Source: a virus. From it: a stretch of 61,102 nt of DNA. How positions within the stretch are numbered: position 1 is the stretch's first letter; every line of letters begins with the position of its first letter. Shown here piece after piece: positions 29,701 through 38,806 of the stretch. The position numbers were made by a program, and so were the translations under genes. The stretch spans positions 1 to 61,102 of IMG/VR virus record IMGVR_UViG_3300046171_000055. The stretch is one strand, 5' to 3'. Below the pieces are notes generated by a model. The model saw only the letters and a program-made list of their open reading frames with translations, was not told the origin of the DNA and ran no database searches.

Positions 29701-32700
29701 GATGTCAGCTATTTCTCTTCTTACATTTGGATTGGCTCTAATACCAAGTACTCTATCAAACGCATTCTCTAGTTCAAGTTGAGTTTGTTCAGGTTGTACT
29801 TTATATATAGGGTTTTCTCTAAGCAAGTCTAATGCTTTCTGTCTTATCTCGGCAAATGATTTAGTCCTTACACCTGTTTTACCTTTACCACCTCTAGGTC
29901 CTTGAATAGCAAAAGCATTTACTGCATCTCTAGTTTCAGTAAATAATCTTTGACCTACAATGGCACCACCTTCAACATTACCAAACTCTCTTGGCATAGG
30001 TTTTAATAAATCAAGTTGAACTGTTAGTGCATTAGTTATATCCTTTGGTTTGAATCCTCTGTTTTTTAGTACCACTCTAATAGATTCATCACTAAATCCT
30101 TCTCTTCTTCCTTGTTCTACAATACTATCAATAGACAAGCCTGTGCTAAAAGCAGCATCAGGGTTCTTTAGCATCTTCATTTGCTTGTCGGTCATCTTAA
30201 TTTCTTGACCTGCAAAAATATCAGCAAGTGCTACACCTAAGAATTTGTCAAGTGACAAGTCTTGAATTTCCTCTGCACTAAGGTCGGCTGACCTAGTTGA
30301 AAAGTTGTTCTTGATATAATTCCACATACCAAGAAGCCACTCTTGAAACTTAGCTTTCAATGATGCGTTAGCTATGGTCTCACCTTTGTTACCAATAAGT
30401 ATAGCCATTGCTTCGTTAGTAGCTTTCTCTACATCCCCGTCAAATCTTTTTAGTTGTTCTTTAAAGGTGTCAGTTTCCTGCACTAATTCTGCACCTTTTT
30501 CATATACCTTTCTACCTTGTTCAGTAGTTTTTAAGTAGTCGGTCCAAACGTGACCCATCTCGTGAATTGCAGTATTGAACAACTGTGATTCAGAGTTATG
30601 AACCTCAGGGTTAATATAAATATCCCCGTCTACAGTAACACCATAAACAACCTCATCACCTTTTAGATATACTCTTACATTATCTGATGCTAGTATATTA
30701 TTAAATGTGTCTGTATCAGAATTAATTACTACACCCGGAAATGCAATATTCATAAATGAGTTTAGTTTATCTACATTGCTTGGACTTTCATTAGATATAA
30801 TACCTACATAATCAAATGAAGGTATACCAATACCAAAACCTAATTGTTGTGCTCTTAATGTGTTTATTTGACTCGGTTTGCTTTCCGGTGTAATTGTTTC
30901 TTCTTTCTCAATAAGCTTGGCAAATACTTTTTGATAAGCTTTTGGATATACCGTTTCCATTCTTTGTGGATTTTCAAGTATACCAATTGACCTTCCTCTC
31001 ACACCATACTTATAATTAGGGTGTGTTGTTTCTACTATACCGGGATTCAATACATCTACACCAACAACAGAAACAACATTACCACCGGGTACATCCCTTA
31101 GTTGTGGGTCAGTAACTACATCTGTAATCATACTAATGTTTATTAGATTGGTATTAGGTAGTCCTTTTAATAGTGTAGTTGGAACTGCCTTAGTTGTAGG
31201 TGTAACTTTTTGATTAGTTCTTTTAGACTTTTGTAAAGGCTTGTTAGCTTTACTTGTTGTCATCAGCTTTACTAAATGACTACGCACAGGAAGTGGTAGT
31301 TTTTGAATTACATCATTAGCTAATAGTTGGTCTACGCTAGTTGGATTTAATTCTTCTATTGTTTCTAATAATTGTTTGTACTCACCCAAGTCTTTTGGTG
31401 GTTTTGCTTTAGTTTCTAGGAAATCAATATTTTTTTGAATAGCTTCTTTTAATACAGGTACTGCAGCCTTTCTATTCTTTAATGGAATCTTCTGCATATT
31501 ATCTAACAAGACTCGTATTACTGCTTCATTAGAAACCATAGCTTGTTCTCCCATCTTCACAATGTTCATAGGAACAAGACCATTCATCTCAGGATTCTTT
31601 GCCCAAAACTCATCAAATAAATTTTTATTATTTTGATATACTTGGTCTGCTTTATTTACAATAGACTGTGCTTCTTTCTCCGTGACGTTTGCCCAAGCTG
31701 CTTGTTCATTACCAACAGTTCCATTAAAACCAATGGCACCTTTTAGGTTATCTATAGTTGTATTGGTTTGTGGATTAACAACTGTACCTGTAGTAAGTTG
31801 GTCTGTAATACTAAATATAGTAGGAAGACCTTTTATTACTTCAAGCTTAGTAACTTTTAAATTATTATCTGTTCTTGTGTTAAGTTCTTCAACATCAATC
31901 TTAGATGTTCCTTCTTGGCTTTCTACAGTGGTATCTACGTTTGGAGATTCTATTTCATTAATCTCTGTAGTAATTTCAATCTCATCAGGACCAATATTAT
32001 CTGTGTTGTTTTCGTTGGTTGTTTCTAATTTAAAATCTACTTTAGGTTTTGTTCCTGATTCTTTTTCTTGAAGAGATTGTTCTAGGTCAGTTACTTCCTG
32101 TACTGCTGCATCATTATTGGTAACTGCTTCTTCAGTTTCGAGTGTCTTCAAAGACACTCCATCTTCTGCAGTTTGTTCTTGTATTTGAGTAGGAGTTTCT
32201 ACTGAAGGTGTTGTAGTTTCTGTTGTAGGTGTAGTGGTTTCAGTAACCTCACCTTGTTCTACTGTTACATTTCCATCAGATGCTGCTTGTGCAACTGCTT
32301 GTGCAGGTGCAACTTTAGCTTCAACTAATTTGTTTGCTACCATTTGAGAAACCTCATCATCATTTTCAATGGATGCATTTAGTCTACCTATATTTTTCGG
32401 GTCTAAACCATTTATATATTTTACAAACTCATCTTTGCTTACCTCTGTAAACTGACCAAGCTTTCCTCTAAATCCTTTTCTTATTTTGTAGGTAGGTTTT
32501 CCTGCTCTCAAATCTGTTCCTGTAGCTTGTTCTTGAACAGATAGCACACCTGTACCTGCTAACAGTGTTTGTTGCTCAGGTGTTCTTAATTCTTTTGTGG
32601 TCAGTATTTCTGACAACTCTGTATTTATTTCTTTAATCTTTGGTCCAAAAACTTCTTTTCTATTTTGTGAAGATGACAATTCGTTTTTAGCAGAAAGGAG

Positions 32701-35511
32701 TGTCATTACTCTTTGTTCTAAAGCCAAAGCATTTTTACCTTTAAATCTTTGACCAAACTTTCCTGTCTTTAAAAGTTCTCTTGCAGTCTTTCTATATCCT
32801 ACATTTTCTTGGATAGATTGATTTGTTTGAGCATCAATCTTACCAAGCTTTTCCATATTGTTTGCCCAAGCAGAAATCTTTGAATCGCTTGACAATTCTT
32901 TAGACATAAAGTTTATGTTGGATAAGTTGGTTGCTAACTCTAAATCATTTTTTGCTCTTACTTCAAGTGCTAAGTTAATAGCCATATTAGAAGTATTGTT
33001 TCCAATACCACCCCCCATTTCAGCAACAATTTCTTTCCAATTTAAATCATCACCAACATTCATTTGTGCAAGATATTCTCCTGTACCTTCACCAATAGGG
33101 TCAGCTATTAATCTTTCTGCAGTAAGTGCTGCTACTCTTTTACCTCTACTAGCAATCGAACCTGTTCTAAAAAGATTACCTGCTAGTTTTGCAGTAATTA
33201 AATCTACAACTGCAATCGGAACACCTCTTTTTAAACCACGTTCTTTTCCTTCTGCCCAAACATTTTCATCTGATAATGCTGCTGCAACTGATTCAGGGTC
33301 TGTAATATTATAACCTTGACTACTTATAGCATCAATAACTGCATTGGTATATTCCATAGCTATACTTGTAGCTGCAAACCCTGTTCTAAATCCCCACGTT
33401 GCACCTGCTGCAGTACCTGCACCGGGAACAAAACTACCTACTGCTGCACCACCTGCCGTTGAACTAGCTATAATCTTAGAACCATAAGGTAGCATCATTG
33501 ATAAACTTTGACCTGCCAAAGTTGTTGCCCACTCAAAAGGATTATCAGATATAACATCCCAAGTCTCGTCAAAACCATTAGCTTTCTGCCATCTAGACAA
33601 TACTCTTGATTTTGTATTAGACCTATCTTGTAAATAATCTACTATTTTTTTAGCAGCTTTTTTAGTTGACTCAGGGTCATCTAAATCATATCCACCTAAT
33701 AGTTCAGGGAACATAGATGCCATTAATATAATATCACCTGCCTTACCTCTATTTAATCCGTTATTCCATTCATCTAAAAACCCATTCCAATTTTCTGAGT
33801 ACTCCATCTGAGACATCTTATCGTGCTTCATATCATAATAAAGCTTGGCATTCTGATATACATCAGCAGCTTTTTCAGATTCAGATAAAGCCACAACATA
33901 TCTTTCTTGTAGTCTGTTTATGTTAAACGCATCTTGTTCGTCTGTTGGCACAATAGTTCTAAGGTCATTAGCTTTTACACCATAACTTAGTAATGATTGT
34001 TTTTCTATTTCATCTTGTACTATTCTTGCATCATTGTTTACACGGATGGCATTACCAATATCTCTTTGGTATCTCTTATTTAAGTATAAATCAAAATCTT
34101 CTCTTGCTAGTTCGGATTCATCATTAAGATAATCGTCTTTTAATTCTTCGTGAATAGCTAAAGTTTCATCATATATATCTTTATAATCTTGACGAAGCTT
34201 ACCATTTACATATAGTTGAGCATATTTTTCTTGGTCTTCAGGTGCTAAATCTTTAAGCCTAAAAAGAGGTCCTCTTTCTAAGTAATCCATTAAGGATTTA
34301 TTTTCCTCGTACCTTTGAACTATGTCTGTTTCCTTGTCATAACTTAATCCTCTCTCTTGAAAAAATTGTTTAGCTTCAGCATCGTGAGTGTTAACTTCTT
34401 TCCAAGAACCTTCAGCAAAAGCCTGTGCCTCTTCTTCAGTTTCAAATTCAAATATTTCTCCTCGTTCTTGTGCTTTAGCTAAAGCCTCTTCAAAAGGCAA
34501 CTCTTCCCAATATCTAGAATTGGATGTATACTTGTTAGGGTCAATAGGAAATAGTGTTGGTACTACTACCTGTTTGCCATCTACTTCACCCGATGCAAAT
34601 AAAACTGTAGATATAGTTCCGTCTTCATTTTCTCTACCTACCTCTCTTAAATTTTTAGCTTTTAAAGATTGAGTAACTTTATCTGTTATATTAGATTCAC
34701 CGGAAAGGTCGGCAGATAAATTATTCTTAATAAAATTTTTCAGCCTTTTTGATTCAGCTATCTCAGTGCCTGATGTAAAAGGGTCTAGGTCAATAGTAAC
34801 ACTAGTGCTACCATCAGGAGCAGTAACAATTACTGCATCACCTATTCCTGTTTCTTCAAACACAAAACCATACTTAGCAAAGTTGTCTCTCAAAAAAGGA
34901 ACAACCTCTTCTTCTGCTTTGGCTATAAGATTTTTATCAATCTTAGAAATATCAGAAGCAAACACTTCACTTGATTGAATACCAATTAACTTAGCAGCAT
35001 CTAACTCTTGTCGTTGCTGCTCTGCTAACTGCTCAATCTGTTGTTGTCTTTCTAAATCAGGCTGCTCAGACTTCATAATAGAGTCTGTGTATTCAGCATC
35101 AGCAAATGTTTGTTTTATGCCTCTATCTATTTGCTCTTGAGTTGGATACATACCCATACTCATTGGGTCTCTGTAACCGTCTTCTCTAGTATCTTGAGGG
35201 TTTATTTTGTTTGGGTCGTAGTTAGCAAAGAAAGTTTCTGCATCAAATTCTGATGATGCCGAAGAACCATCTTCCGAAGACAAACCCATACTTCCTTGAG
35301 GTTGGTCTTTTTTTTTTAATGGGTTAACTACACCCATCAGCTTTGCGAAATCTTCATCACTACCCTTATAACCGGTGCTAGTAAAAGCACCATAACCGTC
35401 ACTGAAAGCATTAGGGTTTGTTTGAAGTAAAACCTTGAAATCAGCTTTAGAGCCTCTGTATCCTGTGTTTACAAACTCTTTATATAAATCGTCAAATGCT
35501 TGTTCGTTCAT
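26743..35511 (-). CDS. Giant 2922-residue virion/ejected polyvalent-type protein with metalloprotease motif
   Basis: By far the largest gene. The N-terminus has two copies of a short motif (F-x2-GY-x-GS, around residues 15-20 and 47-52). A low-complexity Thr/Glu/Pro linker lies near residues 1080-1130 and includes a palindrome copy (VSLKT, 1119-1123). A zinc protease motif TAIHEMGHVWTDYL places HEMGH at 1650-1654. Coiled, Arg/Lys-rich helical parts follow. The C-terminal ~900 residues (for example YVENYFPTRTL and FTGFALAFKLIQIPKQ) look like the large polyvalent protein (LPD) type ends. Polyvalent proteins are thought to enter the cell with phage DNA. It is the penultimate gene of the late block, after two internal virion-type genes. 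Confidence 0.78.
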   Translation of the reverse strand: MNEQAFDDLYKEFVNTGYRGSKADFKVLLQTNPNAFSDGYGAFTSTGYKGSDEDFAKLMGVVNPLKKKDQPQGSMGLSSEDGSSASSEFDAETFFANYDPNKINPQDTREDGYRDPMSMGMYPTQEQIDRGIKQTFADAEYTDSIMKSEQPDLERQQQIEQLAEQQRQELDAAKLIGIQSSEVFASDISKIDKNLIAKAEEEVVPFLRDNFAKYGFVFEETGIGDAVIVTAPDGSTSVTIDLDPFTSGTEIAESKRLKNFIKNNLSADLSGESNITDKVTQSLKAKNLREVGRENEDGTISTVLFASGEVDGKQVVVPTLFPIDPNKYTSNSRYWEELPFEEALAKAQERGEIFEFETEEEAQAFAEGSWKEVNTHDAEAKQFFQERGLSYDKETDIVQRYEENKSLMDYLERGPLFRLKDLAPEDQEKYAQLYVNGKLRQDYKDIYDETLAIHEELKDDYLNDESELAREDFDLYLNKRYQRDIGNAIRVNNDARIVQDEIEKQSLLSYGVKANDLRTIVPTDEQDAFNINRLQERYVVALSESEKAADVYQNAKLYYDMKHDKMSQMEYSENWNGFLDEWNNGLNRGKAGDIILMASMFPELLGGYDLDDPESTKKAAKKIVDYLQDRSNTKSRVLSRWQKANGFDETWDVISDNPFEWATTLAGQSLSMMLPYGSKIIASSTAGGAAVGSFVPGAGTAAGATWGFRTGFAATSIAMEYTNAVIDAISSQGYNITDPESVAAALSDENVWAEGKERGLKRGVPIAVVDLITAKLAGNLFRTGSIASRGKRVAALTAERLIADPIGEGTGEYLAQMNVGDDLNWKEIVAEMGGGIGNNTSNMAINLALEVRAKNDLELATNLSNINFMSKELSSDSKISAWANNMEKLGKIDAQTNQSIQENVGYRKTARELLKTGKFGQRFKGKNALALEQRVMTLLSAKNELSSSQNRKEVFGPKIKEINTELSEILTTKELRTPEQQTLLAGTGVLSVQEQATGTDLRAGKPTYKIRKGFRGKLGQFTEVSKDEFVKYINGLDPKNIGRLNASIENDDEVSQMVANKLVEAKVAPAQAVAQAASDGNVTVEQGEVTETTTPTTETTTPSVETPTQIQEQTAEDGVSLKTLETEEAVTNNDAAVQEVTDLEQSLQEKESGTKPKVDFKLETTNENNTDNIGPDEIEITTEINEIESPNVDTTVESQEGTSKIDVEELNTRTDNNLKVTKLEVIKGLPTIFSITDQLTTGTVVNPQTNTTIDNLKGAIGFNGTVGNEQAAWANVTEKEAQSIVNKADQVYQNNKNLFDEFWAKNPEMNGLVPMNIVKMGEQAMVSNEAVIRVLLDNMQKIPLKNRKAAVPVLKEAIQKNIDFLETKAKPPKDLGEYKQLLETIEELNPTSVDQLLANDVIQKLPLPVRSHLVKLMTTSKANKPLQKSKRTNQKVTPTTKAVPTTLLKGLPNTNLINISMITDVVTDPQLRDVPGGNVVSVVGVDVLNPGIVETTHPNYKYGVRGRSIGILENPQRMETVYPKAYQKVFAKLIEKEETITPESKPSQINTLRAQQLGFGIGIPSFDYVGIISNESPSNVDKLNSFMNIAFPGVVINSDTDTFNNILASDNVRVYLKGDEVVYGVTVDGDIYINPEVHNSESQLFNTAIHEMGHVWTDYLKTTEQGRKVYEKGAELVQETDTFKEQLKRFDGDVEKATNEAMAILIGNKGETIANASLKAKFQEWLLGMWNYIKNNFSTRSADLSAEEIQDLSLDKFLGVALADIFAGQEIKMTDKQMKMLKNPDAAFSTGLSIDSIVEQGRREGFSDESIRVVLKNRGFKPKDITNALTVQLDLLKPMPREFGNVEGGAIVGQRLFTETRDAVNAFAIQGPRGGKGKTGVRTKSFAEIRQKALDLLRENPIYKVQPEQTQLELENAFDRVLGIRANPNVRREIADIRNNLRQRRISEDNITDAQRRMRMIIRKLLPKSKNYNNRSVNKLLKVVNETNPKNFDGKISEVLTEVEKQRGVIKNQLIDKIINLVKKKSKTKKTTSGKRRSSGLDAAGQAYFAEVNRVLKAVKENNTEALSELESTVTPNVMSAIETKVANNINLTTKEQQLIDRRLALDSFADVLSMELEQVEELFEDVKTTRGESIARLNNRRELRRQKIEEQKQKFQEQISNDYSELYDENGKPLGKNALRNRSQRIRKAFSEGLWKGVKTFLNNFMEDQKLSYNGIAKFLQNNISHLGSVTRLLDRNSEGMFSETFYNRLNDFDENNLQGVRRTENKMNAMTESTHNKTWENWKYSLGEDTAEFTAIDTKTGNVYTETLNVDQAMRLYALSKNDVQRKKLEDQGINMDAVKDFIGPENVELVDQVVDFLSNKYFEETNEVYSQVNDVNLGYVENYFPTRTLSKGDITSEMIGQGQFDKIFTAEYSPALKERTDLTGDVEIGLSFSEVMEDHVKSMEKYKSYALGVKEMNEILKDEQIATLLEQSGLSSLFKQNLNYAINPESGPEVSNNLLTKLQTRFTGFALAFKLIQIPKQASSFVQAFEKYDSGYKMPGADLLTFIRDYAEVIMTLPKQIREAREMSATFDARIKKGLEGDIFGLESGGRTFKKARAKQTKRGRFTRGVQRAAGFTTVAGDILGVLGYKALYNRAKKNGMTDAEALRLFNEYNATQQTRRSTEKSPIQQKTSFYNRFFTMFGSSLYLMMNNVSQSSRAVFSSIAKGKPSEIKASDLRKFVLNYSAANVMFTLASYAPALLHGKNDEEKDRAMKALRDAALGLNLIYGIPLVGSAMEQLVSKIEGSRKPVSDGVNPLSSVIRKMDKMHKKVEEGGTVLNYVQPIFEISLGMQLDAPLALFKALGGDFSEENMYDLTGVSTSYRPGYGIKEKKSSSKDKGMSKSLLRDIDPDLYKEMYGPGTPDYEIRKMKRELREELKK
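32142..32157. repeat. Dispersed 16-bp palindrome, copy 11
   Basis: GTGTCTTCAAAGACAC on the plus strand, within the giant gene, where it encodes VSLKT in a Thr/Glu-rich disordered linker. Confidence 0.95.
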
Positions 35512-35516
35512 CCTTC

Positions 35517-37526
35517 TTAATTATAATTTGCACCGTTAACTCCACCACTTGTGTTACCTCCTTGTGGGGTATTGGTATTATTACTTCTTAGGGTAGTTCT
35601 ATTTGCTTTAGTACTTGTACCTCTCTTACCTTGTGTAACTAACAACTTATCATCTTGACTAGCCGTAGCAGAAACTGCTTGAATTATCTCATCTATAGCC
35701 GTAGCCTCGTCAAAATTGTCATCACTCATTAGAACCGTATATAAAACCTTACCATCAGCATCTTGTATTTGTAAACTATTTCTTGTGTTGCTATCATTAA
35801 CTACCTGCAGACCTTTTTGTGCTCCCGGTATTTGAGCAATTAATGACTGTACTTTTGGAAGTACTGCTTCATCATCAGTACTAATAAATACCTCGTTAGC
35901 TTTAACATCCTTAGTAGCCTCTGCAACTACTGCTTCGTATGCTTCAGGAATTGATTGTGTTTCTTCTTCTGTAGTTGTAATAAATCCTCTACTTGTAGAG
36001 TTAAATGGTTTATTATAATCTACTCCTGATTTTTTAGACACATCATTTATGTCTTTAATCTTGTCATCTTCACCTAAGAAGAAATTAGCTGAACCTTCTA
36101 CCCATCCTTGTTGACCTAATGTAGTACCATCTGTACCGGTAAAGTCCATAGGTTGTGTTGTGCCATCTTTAAATCTAATTATCGCACCTTGTCCATCTCT
36201 TTCAATATCAGTAATATTACCATTAATAGATTTCAAATATTTAACTGCTTCGTCAACTTGAGCATCATCACCGTAGTAAAGCTTCGCAACATTACTCATA
36301 ACATTCTTTTGAACCTTAAGCCTGTCTAATCTCTCATTCTCATCTTGAGTAGGTGGTCTAGCTTCTTTTTTCATTTGCTTAGTATCCACAGTGTTCTCAA
36401 TATCTAATTGGATATTAGACTGCGTAATTAAAGACCTTTCAGCGTTGTTTCTTTGTACATCTGTAAGTTCAGAGGTAACTCTACCGTTCTCTTCTTTTAA
36501 AAATATAATATGCTCAGTTCCGTCTTTTCTTTTACCGTTAGCATCAAAAACTTCACTCTTATCAAATGTAGTTTTATATTGTTCCCCGTCTTCAGTAAAC
36601 TTATTAAAGTCCATTAATACGGATGCACCTGAAAAATCTCCACTTGCTAATTGACTTTGTGCCCATTTAGTTTGTGCTTCTTGGAACGTGCTGAATGCCT
36701 GTAAGTCAGCAACCTCTACACCAAGTTCAAGTGCCAATGCTTGTTTATCTGCATCACTCATTTCATTTATACCACCATCTCTATTACGAATGTCTGATAT
36801 TTTTTGTATCTGACCTGCAGATAATGTAGTACCCATACTTGTTACTTTTGACACCACATCTTTACCTAAGGTATCTGTCCACTGTTGTGCATTAGCAACT
36901 ACATCAAACTTAGTTATGTTTGTTTTTATTCTGTTTCTAAGATTTGCTACAGAAACAAGTTGATTTGGGTCAGGAACTAAAATACCATCTGCATTTCTAA
37001 CCATTTTTGACATCATAACCCTACCTGTATTAGGGTCAATATTTAACTCAGCTTGATTAAAATTAGCAAACCCTTCAGCGTTAGCCATTATCTGTACATC
37101 AATTTCAGAAAGTTGCTCACCAACAGGTAAGTCTGCTCTCATCATTTCCATTTTCTTAGAGTACTCGTCATTATAATCTTGCATCAAATTAAAACCAATG
37201 TCAGTACCATCAGTAAGGTTTTGCCTCATTATGGTATATTGTTTTGGATTTAATTGTCCTGACTTTAACAACTGTTCTTGCATCAACATTTGTTGTTGAA
37301 CTTTGTCGGCATAGCCTAAAGCAAATTCATTAAGTTCTCTGTTTTCTCCTTGAGGAACATTGTTTAGAATTTCATTAAATTCTCTTGTAGCTGCATCTAT
37401 TGAAGATTTTTTCTCCTCACGAACACGAACTTCTTCTTGTAGCATATTGGAAAAATTCTTTCCAACTTCTGCCCAATTAATATTGTCTTCTGCTTTTCTT
37501 TCAACGTATTTATATGCTGTTGCCAT
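35517..37526 (-). CDS. Internal virion-type protein
   Basis: 669 residues, hydrophilic, mostly helical (SSIDAATREFNEILNNVPQG, ADKVQQQMLMQEQLLKSGQL) with a Gly/Asn/Thr-rich tail (NTPQGGNTSGGVNG). The size, charge and place between the 278-residue protein and the giant protein parallel internal core (ejection) proteins of podoviruses. No enzymatic motif is seen. It stops 6 bp before the giant gene's start, so the three are one operon. Confidence 0.68.
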   Translation of the reverse strand: MATAYKYVERKAEDNINWAEVGKNFSNMLQEEVRVREEKKSSIDAATREFNEILNNVPQGENRELNEFALGYADKVQQQMLMQEQLLKSGQLNPKQYTIMRQNLTDGTDIGFNLMQDYNDEYSKKMEMMRADLPVGEQLSEIDVQIMANAEGFANFNQAELNIDPNTGRVMMSKMVRNADGILVPDPNQLVSVANLRNRIKTNITKFDVVANAQQWTDTLGKDVVSKVTSMGTTLSAGQIQKISDIRNRDGGINEMSDADKQALALELGVEVADLQAFSTFQEAQTKWAQSQLASGDFSGASVLMDFNKFTEDGEQYKTTFDKSEVFDANGKRKDGTEHIIFLKEENGRVTSELTDVQRNNAERSLITQSNIQLDIENTVDTKQMKKEARPPTQDENERLDRLKVQKNVMSNVAKLYYGDDAQVDEAVKYLKSINGNITDIERDGQGAIIRFKDGTTQPMDFTGTDGTTLGQQGWVEGSANFFLGEDDKIKDINDVSKKSGVDYNKPFNSTSRGFITTTEEETQSIPEAYEAVVAEATKDVKANEVFISTDDEAVLPKVQSLIAQIPGAQKGLQVVNDSNTRNSLQIQDADGKVLYTVLMSDDNFDEATAIDEIIQAVSATASQDDKLLVTQGKRGTSTKANRTTLRSNNTNTPQGGNTSGGVNGANYN

Positions 37527-37536
37527 TCTTTATTTT

Positions 37537-38373
37537 TTAGTTACCGTTTGCCGTAAGAGTTGGTTGAGGAAGATAAACACTCATAGGATTCTGATAGTTA
37601 TTTAAATAGCTTTGATTTTGAAACAACATATTTTGTTGATTAGGATTAAGTGATTTTTTAAACTGTCTAAACTCTCTGTTTGAATAATTAGATACATTAC
37701 TAAAGTCAGTCATATTGTCTGCTAAACCTGTGTTCTTGTTAAAAGCAGCCATATCTACACCACCCTTTGATGGGTCGTTTCCAATAGAAGCAACTGCACC
37801 TTTTTGTGCAGTCATATTTTGTTGGTATAAAGGAACCATTTGTGCTGCTTGACCAACTGCTGAAATTGTAGATTCAATTCCCTGTTGTTTAGCCATCTCT
37901 GATGCTCTTTGTGCATCAGCAGCTTTTTGTTGATTACCTGCTACTTCTTCTAAATCTAACGCTACATCTAAATCTCTTAATCTTGAGTCTTCTTCAATGA
38001 TTGCATTTTCAATGTTCGTCATTTCATCTGCTTGTGCTGACCTTACTTGTTGTTGACCTGCTTGTTGTGCAGCGTATACTCTACCTGCAGAAGCTGCTGA
38101 ACCTCTTTCACTTTCTACCCCTGCTTGTGTAGCCATTGCACCTTGAACTAACAATGCCTCTCTTTCAGCATCGTATGCCTCTTTCTTAATAGACATTTGT
38201 TCTGCGTAATTTACATCAAGCTTTCCTCTAGCTTCAGCCATTGCTTTATCAGCATCACGTTCTGCTTGTTGTTGTAATTTTTTTTGTTTAGATGCTTGGG
38301 AGAAAGACATACCGGCAGATGTTACTGTACCTGCTATGGCTACTCCTGCTGCTACTGTTGTTAATGCTGCCAT
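37537..38373 (-). CDS. Internal virion-type protein, T7 gp14-like character
   Basis: 278 residues. A hydrophobic Ala/Gly-rich N-terminus (TVAAGVAIAGTVTSAGMSFS) is followed by a long Gln/Ala/Glu-rich helical region (KKLQQQAERDADKAMAEARG, GRVYAAQQAGQQQVRSAQAD) and an Asn/Gln-rich end. This is the profile of short podovirus internal core proteins that enter the cell envelope with DNA. Assignment is by profile, not by family. The stop-to-start gap to the acetyltransferase is 1 bp. Confidence 0.66.
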   Translation of the reverse strand: MAALTTVAAGVAIAGTVTSAGMSFSQASKQKKLQQQAERDADKAMAEARGKLDVNYAEQMSIKKEAYDAEREALLVQGAMATQAGVESERGSAASAGRVYAAQQAGQQQVRSAQADEMTNIENAIIEEDSRLRDLDVALDLEEVAGNQQKAADAQRASEMAKQQGIESTISAVGQAAQMVPLYQQNMTAQKGAVASIGNDPSKGGVDMAAFNKNTGLADNMTDFSNVSNYSNREFRQFKKSLNPNQQNMLFQNQSYLNNYQNPMSVYLPQPTLTANGN

Positions 38374-38374
38374 A

Positions 38375-38785
38375 TTATAATCCTTTTATCATTTCTTTTG
38401 TGTACGAATCTCCTTCAGTATAACCTAGTTTTTTATAAGTATCTATTAAGGATGGGTGCTTTAATAATGCATAACTATATTTTGCTCCTGACCTTGTACA
38501 CAAATTTGTTAATGTTTCAATAAGTAAACCAATTGCATTTTGGCGATTTGGTTTTTTTCTATATTTTTTATTAGATATAATCCAATCAACCCAAGCTACA
38601 CCTGAGTTAGTTAGATATATATAACCTGCACATACAGGAATATCACCGTCTAAAACAATCATTCCTCCTTTACCATTGTCAGGTAGGAAGTCACGAGTTG
38701 GAGGTGTCCATCCCCAATCTTTCCACCAATCCACAAGAATGGTGTCATAATCGTCTAATTCAAGTGGTCTAATATTAAATACCAT
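38375..38785 (-). CDS. GNAT-family acetyltransferase
   Basis: 136 residues. NIRPLELDDYDTILVDWWKD is a typical GNAT N-terminus. MIVLDGDIPVCAGYIYLTNS forms strands 2-4, KKYRKKPNRQNAIGLLIE is the acetyl-CoA loop region in degenerate form (normally Q/RxxGxG/A), and YKKLGYTEGD is the C-terminal strand. It transfers an acetyl group from acetyl-CoA. It has its own TATCTTTG promoter 8 nt upstream (38793-38800) in the middle of the virion genes. Substrate unknown; virion or host protein acetylation is possible. Confidence 0.72.
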   Translation of the reverse strand: MVFNIRPLELDDYDTILVDWWKDWGWTPPTRDFLPDNGKGGMIVLDGDIPVCAGYIYLTNSGVAWVDWIISNKKYRKKPNRQNAIGLLIETLTNLCTRSGAKYSYALLKHPSLIDTYKKLGYTEGDSYTKEMIKGL

Positions 38786-38792
38786 TCAACAA

Positions 38793-38800
38793 CAAAGATA
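38793..38800 (-). promoter_or_regulatory. -7 box for the acetyltransferase and internal protein operon
   Basis: TATCTTTG on the minus strand, only 7 nt from the ATG at 38785. It gives the 38785-26590 segment its own start within the late region. Confidence 0.55.
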
Positions 38801-38806
38801 CTAAAA

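Noticed and set aside
29108-33313. Plus-strand open frames inside the giant gene
   Set aside because: Antisense shadows of a long coding frame, without promoters or normal composition.
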